Positions 1-12,360 of a stretch of DNA of 64,000 nt are shown in pieces. The notes beneath the pieces are model-generated. The model ran no database searches. It saw only the letters and a program-made list of their open reading frames with translations, and was not told the DNA's origin. The stretch is from contig JAFMSR010000009.1 in assembly GCA_022818135.1 (NCBI GenBank), forward strand, positions 23,651,061 to 23,715,060, read 5' to 3'. This DNA is from Saxidomus purpurata. Its lineage: Eukaryota; Mollusca; Bivalvia; Venerida; Veneridae. Both the position numbers and the translations under genes were made by a program. Positions within the stretch are counted from its first letter, which is position 1. Every line of letters starts with the position of its first letter.

Positions 1-1599
1 GGCGTAGTAAAACGTATGCTTATCGGTGTGATGTCGGCCTTAACGTTGGAACATTTTAGGGCCTAACACTATCATTTTTCTTGTGACTTTTAGGCCAAAA
101 TTGGTCAAACACATATTCTGTTTTATCCATGAAACCAACAAGTCCTTCAAGAAGAAAAGTAAAAAGCTGTTGAATGTATTATATACACAAATAAAAAGTA
201 CTGGTCAAGAACAGACGTTATCCAAAGTTTAGGAGATAATGCAGAAATCTTGTTCTTGACTGAGTTCTGTCTTCAAATATGTTTCAGGAATGCAGAATGA
301 TCATATTTCACAATTCATTATACCGTTCCCAAATGCTTGTATATTGCCTAAATGCTAAGGCCGTCGTTGTTGATGATAGATTACCATTGTCGTTTGATCA
401 TTTAGAAAGAAATGTTCTTGGGATCATGTTTTTTCTAAACTATTTTTGTATTCCGAAGAAGTAAATACCAATAATAAGTACAATATTTCTACATACATGT
501 ATCTATATATAATGATCCATATAGCTCGCTAGAGAGTTATGTTGTTATAAATAGTATTATAACAAAACAGTCGCTTTGCTTTAAATGATATCGGGAAACA
601 AATAAATACATATACACGTTTGTATCAGTCTAAATTCAATGCAATAAACGAACTAGTCCTGGAGTACTGTTGGCCCAATATGATTTTTATTTTTTCAAAA
701 AGGTAAGTTGAGCCAATATTAAGCAGAAAATTAAGACTTTGTCTACATATCATCATTAGCCCGATACCGATATATCGTTTACAATTGATTGTCAGTGACC
801 TCACAACTCTCTACTATCTGGTCAGAAAGCAATTATATTTGATCACTAGTACATAAACAACTCATCTTTAGTTGTTGATATTTTTTTTATAAGATGACAA
901 TTTTTCTAGTCATTTTGTTAAGGTTTCCTCTTTGCTAGACTGCAAATGTTAGCAATTGTTGAAAATTGTTCAACTAGAACAGTAATACAAGATAAAGAGA
1001 GTTCCAAGGTTCAATATGTTTTGACGCTTTAATGCGTCGGAAAGGACACATTATGGTATGGAGTGGGTCGTCACTCCTTCCGTTTGTCCATCCGTTTCTG
1101 CTTAATTACTAGTATTCGTCAACGTTTTGGCTTAGGATCTCTACCCTCGCTATTCATATTGTTCATGGACAGTAAGAACATTTTTGTAACTACTATCTTT
1201 TTTCATAAAGTCAGATGTCACGAAAAAAATGACCTTTGCATAAAATTGATTTTTATGCGATATCTCAAGATCTTTAAAATTCTTATATTGATATATTCAT
1301 GTACTAGGAACATTAATTGGTTCATCTTAGTCGAACACTTTTATAAGCTCGTCCAACCGAAGGCTATGGATACTAAAGGTACATGTCAACAAACATTGTA
1401 TCACGTAAAACAATTTTTCTCTGAAACGTCTTGTTGGTTCATTCCTTGTTTTGATTTACATTGTATTTCAATAGGTTGGAAATGATTTCGGTCAACACAG
1501 TGGTACCTGATACATGTACTTAATGTATAATCATCTTTTGACATATTTTATTATTTATTAAAAGATGGATTAAGTATGTATTAACGGCATTGTTGCTAT
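1..1599. other. AT-rich non-coding stretch
   Basis: No gene recognised. An open frame of 140 codons (1063-1485, +) has no recognisable motif, is low in complexity and hydrophobic, and begins in a gtccgtttgtccatccg-type tract common to the dispersed repeats of this window, so I treat it as chance. If the HEPN-NACHT gene has further 5' exons they could lie here, but I could not identify one. Confidence 0.5.
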
Positions 1600-2345
1600 T
1601 CTAATCCGTCCGTCTGTCTGTTTCTGTATCTGTCCGCATTTACCTTGTGAACACGTTTGAGGAAACAGTTCATAGGCAATCGCATAAAACTTGGTCAGAA
1701 TGTGTGTCTAGACTCTTGTTAAATTCAAGGTTGAGTTTAAAGCTGAGTCACACGGGGATAAAAACTAAGTCACAATGACTGAATGAAGAAAAACCTTGTG
1801 AACACTATAGAAGTCACATTTTGTTCCAAATAATAATGAAAGTTAGTCAGGATATTTATACTGATAACCTTAATCATTAGGTGGAGAACCAAAAAAGAGG
1901 AAATAAAATAAAAAGTTAATAAAAGTTCTCTATCTTCATACAAATCTGACAAAATACTAGTATTTCTGTTTGATAATCTCTAGGTCGACTTCAAAACAAG
2001 GTCATCAGGACAAGCATGGAAAAGTCTTGAGACTTGAGAACACTTATGTCTTTGAGGCCACATTATGTTCCTAATAATCATCAAAGTCTGACAATATATT
2101 TGTCCCGATAAATTCTACGTCGAGTTTGAAACTGAGACAAATTGGGTCAAAGACTAGATCACAAGGATAAAATCATAGAAAAACCTTGTTAACACGATAG
2201 AGACCACATTATGTTCCAAATCCTCATGAAAGTAAGTCAAACAGTTTGTCTTTATGAATTCTAGGTCGAGTTCAAAACTAGGTCTTGTAGGGTCCAAACT
2301 AGATTACCAGGTCAAGTCATAGAACAAACTTTGTTGATAGTCTAA
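1600..2345. repeat. Diverged tandem repeat, ~175-bp units
   Basis: Recurring blocks are visible: 'aaaccttgt(g/t)aacac.ata', 'cacattatgttccaaat', 'atgaaagt.agtca', then 'gaattctaggtcgagtt' and 'gggtcaaagactag'. Roughly four diverged units can be followed. The first is preceded by a 'ccgtccgtctgtctg' tract, as in other dispersed repeats of the window. It is most likely a member of the ggtcaag-type repeat superfamily. No coding capacity. Confidence 0.6.
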
Positions 2346-2860
2346 TTCAAAGGTAGAGTGATGAAAATTGTGCTATATGTGTCTATTCGAAAATAAATTT
2401 AAGCACTGCCTTGGACTAACCTTGACCATTACATTTATAATTACTTCCTTGTTTTAGAAGCCACAATAATGTTATCCAGACTGTGCTTACAGAAACAATG
2501 TTAAAAGTTTCCTTGGCTGAACTTTATCTTGACATTTTGACCTACGTTTTTGTTTTTAAAGGTACCTCATTGAAATTCTGACTTTATGTACACACTTGCA
2601 ATCAGATTTCACATTTATTATTAGATGACCTTTGTTATGACTTTTAGACGTACTTTCTTGTTTTTAAAGCGACAGTTATGGAATTTGAACTGTCTGTATT
2701 AATTGGACAAATTAACCTGATCCGCCTGACCTCTATTAGCATAATTTAACGGTCGATTTACTGGCTTTATTTATCTTCGGCTTTATTTTACGAATATGCA
2801 CGAGAACACTTAGATAAAATAATTGAAAAATATCGTTCAGACTGAAGCATAATATCAATC

Positions 2861-2934
2861 AGGCAAATAGCTCAGTTGGTTGTTTTTCTTCAATATTACT
2901 AATCTTAACCTCTTGTGTTCGAGTCCTACCAACG
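2861..2934 (+). mobile_element. tRNA-like element (SINE head or tRNA pseudogene)
   Basis: The segment carries an A-box-like 'tagctcagttggt' and, about 43 bp on, a B-box-like 'gtgttcgagtcct', the spacing of an internal pol III promoter. I could not fold a clean acceptor or anticodon stem, so it is a degenerate tRNA-like sequence and not a working tRNA. Confidence 0.5.
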
Positions 2935-3169
2935 AAAGTGCAAAGTCTTTTGTATTCAGGTTCAGCCCATTTAATGCTTTTAACTTTTTTCTAGGCATAT
3001 ATTATTATTTCATCTTACTCATATTTTTACATTTTAATTTTTTCATAAAAGAAACACAAGCATTGTGATGAATTCCGTATTCGTCTGTTTTCCGTTTACA
3101 TACCACATACAATCAATTAGAACACAAATTAAAAAGCATAAATCACTTAAAGTGCTTTGGACCCTCGTA

Positions 3170-3470
3170 TATTTATGATTTCTAGTCACTAAATCTGTCT
3201 AAAAATATCTCCGTAAAACGAAATCTGTTTAGAATAGAGAGATATCAACTTACACTTAAAGAAATACGTCTGTTACTTTAAAAATTATAAGATATCTCTG
3301 AAATGATATTTAACAGATATCTCTGAGAGTAGAAGATATGTCTTAAAATTCATGAGATATCTTTCTGTGATACAAAGATATATCTCAGTGTAAAAGAGAT
3401 ATCTCTATTAAAACGAAAGATACATTGTATTTCTTTAAAATTAGAAAGATATATCTTTTTGGAATAAATA
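3170..3470. repeat. Interspersed 'agatatctc' motif repeat
   Basis: The half-palindromic motif agatatctc / gagatatct recurs in both orientations roughly every 20-40 bp (for example near 3238, 3290, 3318, 3353, 3376 and 3398), separated by variable AT-rich spacers. It resembles a degenerate short-motif palindromic repeat. No gene. Confidence 0.6.
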
Positions 3471-3764
3471 GTAACATGACTTACGATCATTTTACAATTC
3501 TGTGCTTTGACGGAGTACATTTTTGCCTGACATGGCCCAATTTCTACATAGATCAGGTAGATGCAACACACTGACATCATCACGTTTCAACATACAATAC
3601 ATATATATGGTACATGTAACAGTTAATTATATTAGTCTTTTCCCAATTAGAGTTGTTTTTAACACTTTTAAAGACTCGCATATATAATTACAATTTAATA
3701 CTAACAGATATTTAAGAAACGAAGAAATTTAAGTGGATGCTTAGACAATTATTTCAGTTATTGT

Positions 3765-4265
3765 TTGACTTGCATTCTTGTATGTGGTACCTTAGTGGCT
3801 TTGTTACAGCACAGAAACAGATACTTGCTGAAGATGCTAGTAGTAACAGCAAAAATACTAATACAGAGATATGGTACTTGACAATAACTCTGTAATTTGT
3901 CAAGATAAAGTTATGGTTTTTGTGTACTGCACTTCCTCTCATTGTGCTTGACCATTGTATGAAGTTGTATTGAATTCCAATCAACAGTTTTTAAGTTATG
4001 CTCTGGACAAGGTAATGTAACAAAGGGAAATCACTCTGTAATTAGTCAAGATGGAGTTATGTTTCTTGTAGACTGCACTTCCTCTTTATGTTCTTGACCA
4101 TTGTATGTATTTGTATTGAATTCCAACCAGTAATTTTCAAGTTATGATACAGACAAGGAATATGCAACGGACCGACCGACCGCCCACCCTCACGCCGGCC
4201 TGACCGACCGACCAACCACCAGGTGACTCCTACATACCCCCCTCAACTTCGTTTTGGGGGTATAA
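3765..4265 (-). repeat. Dispersed repeat, inverted copy of 43510-44240
   Basis: Read on the minus strand this begins with 'tatacccccaaaacgaagt', then a short ggtcggtcgg tract, then tandem units carrying 'aacttgaaaactactggttgg' -like and 'gaggaagtgcag' -like blocks. The same module sits in plus orientation at 43510-44240. At least two internal units are present here (around 3780-3990 and 4020-4160). Two copies in opposite orientation indicate a dispersed, probably transposable, repeat. Confidence 0.75.
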
Positions 4266-5746
4266 TAAGTTTTCCAATGTCTTAAAAAAGTACAAAAAAG
4301 TACTAAATAATGGTGAATTAAAACAATTACATAAATTGGTTGAATTATTGATAATTACTATTCAAAACGGGACACCGAAGCACTGTGACAGAAGAATTTT
4401 GAAGTTTTGGCTATACAAAGTGTAAAAAATACTATAAACTTGTATCAAAGGTCGTGTTTTAATATTTAATTACCACATTTTATTGATATTAACTCATTAG
4501 ACTTTTAATAATCATTTTTTTATATTTTATTTTTGAATTACCCTGCAAGGACGAATAACCTTTGAATTTTGAAATGTGCTCATACACAATATACTTCCCC
4601 GGTGAACTGCAGGTAACATATTCCTAAAATTTTATAGTAGGCCTTACAATCTTCCCGAGAATATTAGACAATATCTCACCAGAGAAAATTTGTGAAGTTC
4701 ATTCTGCATCTTGTTAAATGACTTCATAGCAGTTATACAAATTAATTACTGACCACAAGATGTTATCAGCAATCAGAGGAATTAGCCATGGTTTATTTTA
4801 TAGCTGGTAGGTGTCAATCATGCTTCTCTGGCCATATCGCTTTGTACTAGTCTGATAAAACTACCGCAGTGTACAAAGCAAAATCATATAGAATAGACTG
4901 GAAATAGTGCATGAAATATAGGATATTGAAAAAAAACATAAATTTTACATTTCTAATGTACCCTACAATATTACATGTATACAGTAAATGTACCACATTA
5001 CTTTATGATACTTGCTAACAGATTTGACCACATAAAATTCAGCTCGCTGAGATGAGGGACTAACAAACAAGTTTCATTCATTTTATGTCTACTCACATGA
5101 ATACTTACTTGAACAGATACTGAATTTTGTGATATCTGTGGCTTCTTATGTTGGCGATATTTACAGTGATCGTCTTTCAGTTAACTCGTTTCAATTAATA
5201 CAATTGTTTTATAGATATATTCCATTTGGTTTATTTGTTCCCCTGGGCCAATAATTCAAACGTACGTTAAGATGTCTACTGCCCCTAAGATATCCGTTTT
5301 AAGTACATTTGATCAACTAACTGAGTATACAGTGAATATATAAACCAGGGAGGGCTGACTTATTTTGTTATAAAAGTTATTAAAACTGACTGTTTTTTTA
5401 ACTTGAAAATCATAATAATAATGATAATAAAAATAATAATAATGAGCTCGAAGAGAAGGTTTGACTTAGATTTTATCTCTGCCTGAACTGTTTTAGATAA
5501 CTGCCGAAATGATGGAAGGCATCAAAGTTTTTTTTATAAACGTCATGACAAATGTCAACTACTGCTACATATAAAAAGGAATCTAGTAATATCCTTTTTG
5601 AAGTGTTTTCATTATATTAGGAAAAAAGATTGGCTTCATGGTAAATGGCACAGGTCCAAATAGATATAAAGCTTCTCATAAATATACTTACCAACAATTA
5701 CATGTAAACGGTTTCGTGATATAATTATGTGTCGTTCATTTTACAG
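4266..5746. other. Non-coding sequence upstream of HEPN exon
   Basis: No gene, RNA or clear repeat seen apart from a short AT-rich aat/ata microsatellite near 5410-5445. It ends in a good polypyrimidine/AG acceptor (ttcattttacag) for the exon at 5747. If the gene model is right this is part of the intron before that exon. Confidence 0.45.
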
Positions 5747-5905
5747 GCAAGGTACATTCGAAATGAGATCCTTCATAAATCAAAGTTGGAGCTTGAAGAC
5801 CATACTTTAGATGAATACATAGACACTTTCATTACGGTACTTGAAGACCCAAAATGTTTGCTGTCGTATGCTGGATCTCAGGATGCCGTACAAAAGCTAC
5901 AAAAG
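5747..5905 (+). CDS. HEPN-domain exon (DZIP3-type) of NLR-like gene
   Basis: This is a 159-bp internal exon of exactly 53 codons, phase 0 at both ends, between acceptor 'ttcattttacag' and donor 'gtaaca'. It encodes the end of a HEPN domain of the DZIP3/hRUL138 type: RNEILH gives the R-x4-H catalytic motif of HEPN ribonucleases, followed by an acidic helix (DEYIDTFITVLEDP) and a typical CLLSYAGSQDAVQKLQK end. In molluscs this HEPN type is common at the N-terminus of NACHT proteins, which fits the NACHT exon downstream on the same strand. The first HEPN helices must be in an exon I could not find, probably before the window. RNase activity is inferred from the motif only. Continuation into 18266 is inferred from phase and known architecture; an extra exon in between is possible. 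Confidence 0.82.
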
Positions 5906-7089
5906 GTAACAAGATTACATACTGTTCCCACGTCTTTTGCTTATTGAAAGAAGTTAACCAATATCGCGTTAAAAGTAACGTTATTATGCCTCGTAACAGA
6001 TGTCTATAATAACTAAATACGTCTGTCCGAGCAAACGTAAGTGGTATTAGGAGTTATTGTGTCCAAGTTTCACGACGTTTGACATCAATTCTGCATATGA
6101 AAGATTCTGAAAACAAAGCATCAATTAATTAGATCGTCACTATGAATTTTACCAAGCTACGACAGAAATTGGTCAAATAGTTCAAGTCCAGGGAACAAAA
6201 CAGTAGACAAATTTAAAGGTACTAGAGAAAATGTTCTTGTCTTTAACTTTTGGACCAGTGCTTTGTTATTTTATAGGTAGTCCTCTGTTAGGCTGCTATT
6301 GTTAAATCAAGTCCAGGAGTCATAGATTCAACACAATCTCAACTCACTGTTAGAAAATAAAACCATATTGTCATATCATATCATAAATATAAAAATTGAA
6401 AATTACCCATGTTTTTCAAATCTTATTAGAAAACTTCCGCGTAACTAACACACACCAGTACTATAACACTAATATACTGTTGTGATATTTATAACGTTAT
6501 TCACAGAATTACCTGACTCTGGAATTTGTCAATCTTTTGAATGAACTTTTGTCTGTAATGTGTATTAATAGTTAGCTTAAACAGCCTTGAGTAATGAACC
6601 TTTCCCAGAAGACACCCACTCATTATTCAAGTTATGTAATTTTATACTGATTCTAAAATCAATATCACAGTATTACTGAAAGTCTAGCATTTGTTCCAAT
6701 CAAAGTGCAAGGTTTAGGGGACAGTGAGGAGAAAAGATGCGCTGAATTATTTAAAAGGGAAAATCACAATAATAACGTTGTGCAGGATACACATTTTCCT
6801 GAGAGGGATGTGAATTTCATCCGCAGTCAATGAACATAGATCCCGAGAAATAATTTTACAAATGATACAAGAAAGTAGCTTGATTGACTGCTGGAGAGAA
6901 CAAACTATTATTGAGGAAAGGCAATACACTTGGTTTGAAAGAAACCCTATTAAAAAAGTCAGACTTGATTTGTTTTCGATTTCCTGTTATTTGTTCACAG
7001 AAATAAGTCATGTTCAGTAGAGCATGGCTACAGAACTGACCGTTCAATGATAATATTAAATGGAAATAACTAAATGTATGTACAACAGA
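5906..7089. other. Intron 1, first part, nothing recognised
   Basis: Non-coding, AT-rich, no identifiable element. Short open frames on the minus strand (6747-7047) show no family features. Confidence 0.5.
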
Positions 7090-8240
7090 TTAAAGACCCA
7101 ATAGAGCTATGAAGAAGAGGTCAATATGCTTTAGAGCTTAAGGAAAATATCAGTAATGGAAATATGAAACGTTTAATTAATGACCGACTTTGAGTGTTCA
7201 TGAACTTTTGCTAATGGAAATCAGGAGAAAAACTACATGTATTTCTTACTCAACCTATAAAAAGAAACAAGAACATAAACAACAATAGACTTAAGAAAAA
7301 GAAAGTAACCTTCTGGAAAAATAACATTACAATTATTATGATCTTTTGGATGCAAAAAAAACAACAGCATTATCAATTTTAAGGGCAACAAAAAATGTGT
7401 TTTTTATAAGATCAAGGGCCAAATGGGTTTCAGAAGGAAAAAAACCTTCACGTTACTTCGGTAACTTAAAAAATAGAAACTATGTATCAGAAGTAATGAA
7501 TTCTTTATTTTCAACGTCAGGGTGACACGTGTAAATTACTTTTTGGATAGAAATGGAAATGTTCTTACCTTTCACAATTTTAGAATTATATTTGATTTAC
7601 AAACAGCCTTCCTAGATTATCAAAATATTATAGTCTTTCAGAGATTTTTAAATAGATTGAGATTTCCACACTATGTCATAAAGGAAAACTGTCCTATACA
7701 ACCACTAAAATTAAAGTTATTAAAAGCAGGAGAAAAGATTGTAGGTGTATTTATAATCATATGCAAAATTCAAATGCTTTCCCATCTTCAACTAGGAAAT
7801 GGAATACAATATTAAATTTAAACATTACTTTTAACTGGAAATACACATACAAATCTACATTTATTGTGATAAATGATCCCAAACTATAATGGTTCTAGTT
7901 AAAAGTACATTGTAAACCATAAAATCATAGTGCCAAATTATTTGTTGCACAGGATTATAGTAGATATACATTTTGACATACGCAAACAGAGACAATTAAG
8001 CATTTATTTGTTGACTGTCGGATATAAGTATTGTTTGGGAGTAAGTAAAGATAAGGAAAATATTGAATGCCCAAATGTTGATATCAACTGGTCAAACATT
8101 ATAAAAGCCTTAAGGAAGCTACTATGTATGTTTGTTATTAAATACAATATGTATCAATTTCAAATGAAAAATTCAATTCCTGGATTAAAAACTTTTATTA
8201 ATTATATTAAACTTCATATTAAGGGCAGATATGTTTAACG
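7090..8240 (+). mobile_element. Internally deleted L1-like LINE remnant
   Basis: The plus strand encodes broken pieces of a non-LTR retrotransposon polyprotein. Around 7409 the frame reads RSRAKWVSEGKKPSRYFGNL, the linker between endonuclease and reverse transcriptase in L1/Tx1-like elements. Just after 7520 the sequence jumps to NYFLDRNGNVLTFHNF...TAFLDYQNII, a C-terminal block of the same proteins. 7930-8238 gives the final part (TIKHLFVDC-like zinc-knuckle remnant, then IKALRKLLCMFVIKYNMYQF). The RT core is missing, so it was deleted between the first two blocks, and stops and frameshifts break the rest. It lies in intron 1 of the NLR-like gene. Assignment to the L1 clade is from remembered family motifs; the exact family is unknown. 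Confidence 0.75.
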
Positions 8241-10270
8241 CAAAGAGACTCCAAAATATTAATTAGTTTTACAAAAAGTGGAATGAGTTGATAGCGTTGC
8301 TTGGGAATGATGAGTGGGGCGTGTGAGTGAGTCTGTGGTAACAAGTACTGCACTACTGATTTTGTTTTAACTTTGGCTTCATTACGTTTAATGCACTGAA
8401 GCAATGATAGATCTTTAGCATGACTGCTGTCTGTTACTGGCTTTGTATCTTTTTAGTTTCTCTTTTTTTCGCTTCATTTTCTGTAGATAGATTATGGAGA
8501 GGTAGTAAACTATGACGTATAACCGCTACAGTATAGACAGGGAATATGCTTGACTAAGTTGCTCCCCTTGGTCGATTCACAATAGACTAAGATATAAAAC
8601 CACGATAGCAAACATGCTTCACGGAGTTGCTCCCCTTAATGAATGATTAACAATTAACTATATTAGAATAAAATAATTCCTATACATAAGTTCTGAATAT
8701 AAACCTACAACTAAATTACAGACACGTGTCCTACGCCTATTATTCGCCTTGCTTTTGCGTTTTGTCATTTTTTATCGCAGGCAAGGTTGAAAAAGTTAAA
8801 TTTAAACCATGTACGTATAAAATATTATTAAGTGTAGAAAGATATAAACATCAACAAATAAATATTTTACATTATACTTGTAGACAGAATAGTATTTAAG
8901 AGGAATTTCTTTCGCTCGGTGTAATATTAGGAAAATTATAGAGGTGTACATGCTTCTGTGAATGTTAAGTTCACCACCTCTCTAGCGTTGTTAACATTGT
9001 ATTGTAAGGTACATTTTCCATTTCACAAGGGGTTACCCTGCTGGGGCCTCAAAGGAAAAAGGTCATACATGTATTACAATGTACCGGCATACTCCACTGA
9101 AAAACAGGTTAAAATATGTTTGCATTTCAATCCTACGTGACATTGACTTTTTGTAGAAAATCTATGGTCAACTGATATTTCTGGACGCGGCTTGAAAAGC
9201 GCAACATAGCGGAGGGGTATATTTTTCGTAATTTTTTCTATTTTTTCTCTGTCTACTTTGATAAAAAAAATCATGAAAGCCGGGTCAAACCTATTACACA
9301 TCGAAAAAAAGAAAGATTGTATTTTACATTCACTAGATATTAGAATATGCAGAACGAACCATGTAGGGATGGCATTGTACAAAGCAAGACATAACTACAA
9401 ATTTGACGCATTTAGCCTCCTCAGTTGTAGAAAATGGCCCGAGAGAGTGTTTAACAAGACAAATCCGCTATGGGTCCGTCCTTATATCAATTTTGAACCG
9501 TTTATTAAAATAAAAAAGAGGAGTACGTACACTCTGGTTTGAGGTTCGATGTTATTATGTTACATTATCTACATTATACACCTGACGCAGAACTGAAAAA
9601 AATATCAGCAAACTTGTCTCTTTCGGATCAATGTAAAAAGTCTTCTGCCTGTATGAAGAATGGTCACGTTCGGTGTGCACGGGACAACAGTACAACAATT
9701 CAGTTAGTATCCAGCATACAAAATGAACAACACACAAAATATTACAACAGGAAACCCACTTTTAAATATCAATGTCATACTTAAGGTAATTTTGAGATAT
9801 AACATGGCCGCCTCACTGACAAAGTGGCCAAATTTTAGTTTGTCCCAATCACTTCTATAAGTCTTAAATTGAACAAATAGATGAAATGCATCAGTTTTGA
9901 CAAATACCTTTATATGTCCACAATAGGACCCTTCAACAGCACCATATATTAGCTGCCACAAATGAAAAATTTCCTTACGGGTCGTACCGACTATACCTCG
10001 TACGAGGATGGTGGACCCAATAAGCACAAATACAAAAATTTCCTTCTAAGAAGATTCATCCAGATGCTCAATCTATTAACTATCACACAGTCAAAGGCAC
10101 TAATTCATAAACTGTCTCAATAACTTGGCACAAAAGCATGAAGTCAATGTTGTAAACTGTCAAATTATGTAGTTCAGTAAAAAAAAGTGTGGTAGCTAAT
10201 ACTGGCAAATGTATGTGACATGGTATTCTGAATAGAAGAAAACAATGATATGTTATCAACATATTTTTAA
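8241..10270. other. Intron 1 middle, dispersed repeat fragments
   Basis: No gene recognised. Two diverged copies of an ~86-bp segment containing 'gttgctccccttg' lie at about 8545 and 8630. A block at 9380-9420 shares 'caaatttgacgcattta' with 30838-30860. A block near 9960-10025 ('gaggatggtggacc.aataagca') recurs at 58670-58730. Open frames of about 100 codons at 9074-9382 (-), 9258-9542 (+) and 9704-10027 (-) fall in these repeats and show no family motifs. Confidence 0.5.
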
Positions 10271-10274
10271 AAGG

Positions 10275-11980
10275 GAACATTTTGATAAGCTAAGATAACA
10301 TAAGATAATCTTTATTTAAAGTCGGTTCTGATTAACAACAAATAAACAACACTAGCTTAACGCTATTTTCCGACATAACGTAGACATCTAATCAAATCCT
10401 CCAAGGAGAGAAAATTAAACAAAAATCGATAAAAAGAAAAAGGCACATGTCAGAAAATGGATAACATTGAAGACAAAACATGAAAGCTAAAAGGCTAAAT
10501 CATACATATAATACAAACAAATAATAGAAAAAACATATGCAAAATATGACAACTGACCAGTGGCAGCCTACTGTACATATGGTAGACTATGAGGATAAAA
10601 CAACTGAGCAATTCAGTACAATACAAACTACTATAGTACGTTGGGGATATTAAAACTTAGGGGGAGGTTGCTGGTCCTGGCCTACAATGTTGATCTAAAC
10701 ACTGCCATAAAAAGGAAAAATAAAACTCTGAAATACAAAAGAAATACAAAAGTGCGGCCGATGAGAAGGATTTAAGAGCATTTATCTCCACAAATCAGAT
10801 GGAATGGAAGAACTGATCAGCAACTTCCTCACAATAAAATGACATTACAAACACAATGCATGCACATAGGGCATGGAAACAAAATAAGTAATGACATACA
10901 CGTGAAAGGCACAAATAAAACAAAGCAGCTAGGCTATGCATACAAAAAATGTACGAAAATAAGGCTATGCCATGCACATAAAAATTAAAAGCGGAGGAGT
11001 AAAGCTATGCACACTTGGAACATTTGCATGTATAGCCACTCCAGGTATGGATCAGTCTTATGAATTCTTTAAAATCCGTAGTTGTACGGAATTCATTTGG
11101 TAAACTGTTCCATACCTGGACAGCTTCAAAGCTGAAACTCTTCTTACCATAAGTTACTGTGTTTAACTTGGTACATCAAGCATGTTGCTATTTCTGGAAG
11201 AATAATTTTTAGATTTAACAGAGACAAGTTCTTGAATGTTAATTGGTACAATTTTATTTTAGCATTTGAATACTTCAATAGCTAGTTCCCTAATGCGTCA
11301 AATATGTAGTTTTGGCATAATTACATTTTCTAAAAGTTCTTTGTTATTGAAATCAAAATCATTTTAAACACATGTCAAGGCTCTGTAATGTATTTTTTCT
11401 AGTTTTTTCAGTATTCTGTTTGCTCCAAAAATGCCATACAATTATACATTAGTTAAAATTGGAACAGAATAAACATTTATAAATAAGTATTTTTGTATCT
11501 TGTTTGAGGTACATTGTATTTAGACAATCTAGATACAATATTTATTTACTTGCGGATTGTTTACTGACATTTGCAAATTGAGCATCAAAGTTTAACAAAG
11601 AGTCAATTTCTATTCCTAAAAGTTTTACACTATCTTCACAGGGTATTTCTGTGTGTTCAATGTTAAACTATTTTATATTGCAAACTGTAGATAGATTTTC
11701 CAATATAAAAAAGTAAGATTACTGTCAAACCGCTTAATCAGAATAGCACTGTCATATTCTAAAACTTCTTGTAGCTTTCCTATGTTAGAATCACAATGCG
11801 TGATGTAAATTTTGACCTGATTAATAAAGTACAAAAAAAAAAAAAATGAGTGAAAATGTTAAAAATCAAAGGGCCTAAAATTCATCCCTGGGGAACACCT
11901 TTTGAAATATTCTTCCATTCACTGTAATAGTCACTTAATTTTACTCTCTGTTTGTACATAAAACATTGTCTCAAAAAAGC
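10275..11980 (-). mobile_element. 5'-truncated CR1/jockey-type LINE remnant
   Basis: On the minus strand, around 11880-11960, the sequence encodes VKLSDYYSEWKNISKGVPQG, then a premature stop, then ILGPLIFNIF. This is the conserved RT block of non-LTR retrotransposons (GVPQGS.LGPLLF). Near 11080-11130 (minus) it encodes VQVWNSLPNEFRTTTDFKEF, the typical WN.LP...R C-terminal segment. The minus-strand 3' end at 10275-10310 is a short attatctta-like repeat tail. Many stops and the apparent loss of the YADD region show that it is dead. It lies antisense in intron 1 of the NLR-like gene. The clade is inferred from the C-terminal motif. Confidence 0.8.
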
Positions 11981-11999
11981 ATTATATACCATTTAACAT

Positions 12000-12360
12000 G
12001 GAAACCATGATTAAATTGATTTTGGGATCAGCAGTCAAAGGTCAAGCTCACCGTGACCTTCAACAGAAACAACTTGTCCGAACGATAACTAGAGACAAAC
12101 ATTAGTTGGTCATGTCATGAAAATAACCCCTATTGATTTTGAGGTCAGCAGGTCAAATGTCAAGGTCACGAAAACCTTTACACAGAAGAAATACTTGTGC
12201 GAAAAACTAGCGAACACTTTAGTCTAGTATCCTCAAACTGTGTAGGTATGTTAATTATGACCAGTAGATAAATTCTATCGATTTGAAAGTCAGTAGGTCA
12301 AGGTCGAAGTCACAGTGAACTTCAACAGAATTTGCAGATTGACTGCCGCCAGGAGGGTAT
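12000..12360. repeat. ggtcaaggtcac-type tandem repeat, three units
   Basis: Three diverged units of roughly 120-140 bp carry 'ggtcaaggtcac', 'ccttcaacagaaa' and 'cttgtccgaa' -like blocks (about 12030, 12160 and 12300). This is the same repeat superfamily as 15040-15560, 36850-37250, 40840-41800 and 46690-47100. Not coding. Confidence 0.7.

Noticed and set aside
1063..1485. 140-codon open frame as a gene
   Set aside because: No family motif, hydrophobic low-complexity composition, starts in a repeat-like tract, no splice or promoter context.
9704..10027. 107-codon minus-strand frame as a gene
   Set aside because: Part of it is a dispersed repeat also present at 58670-58730; no domain.
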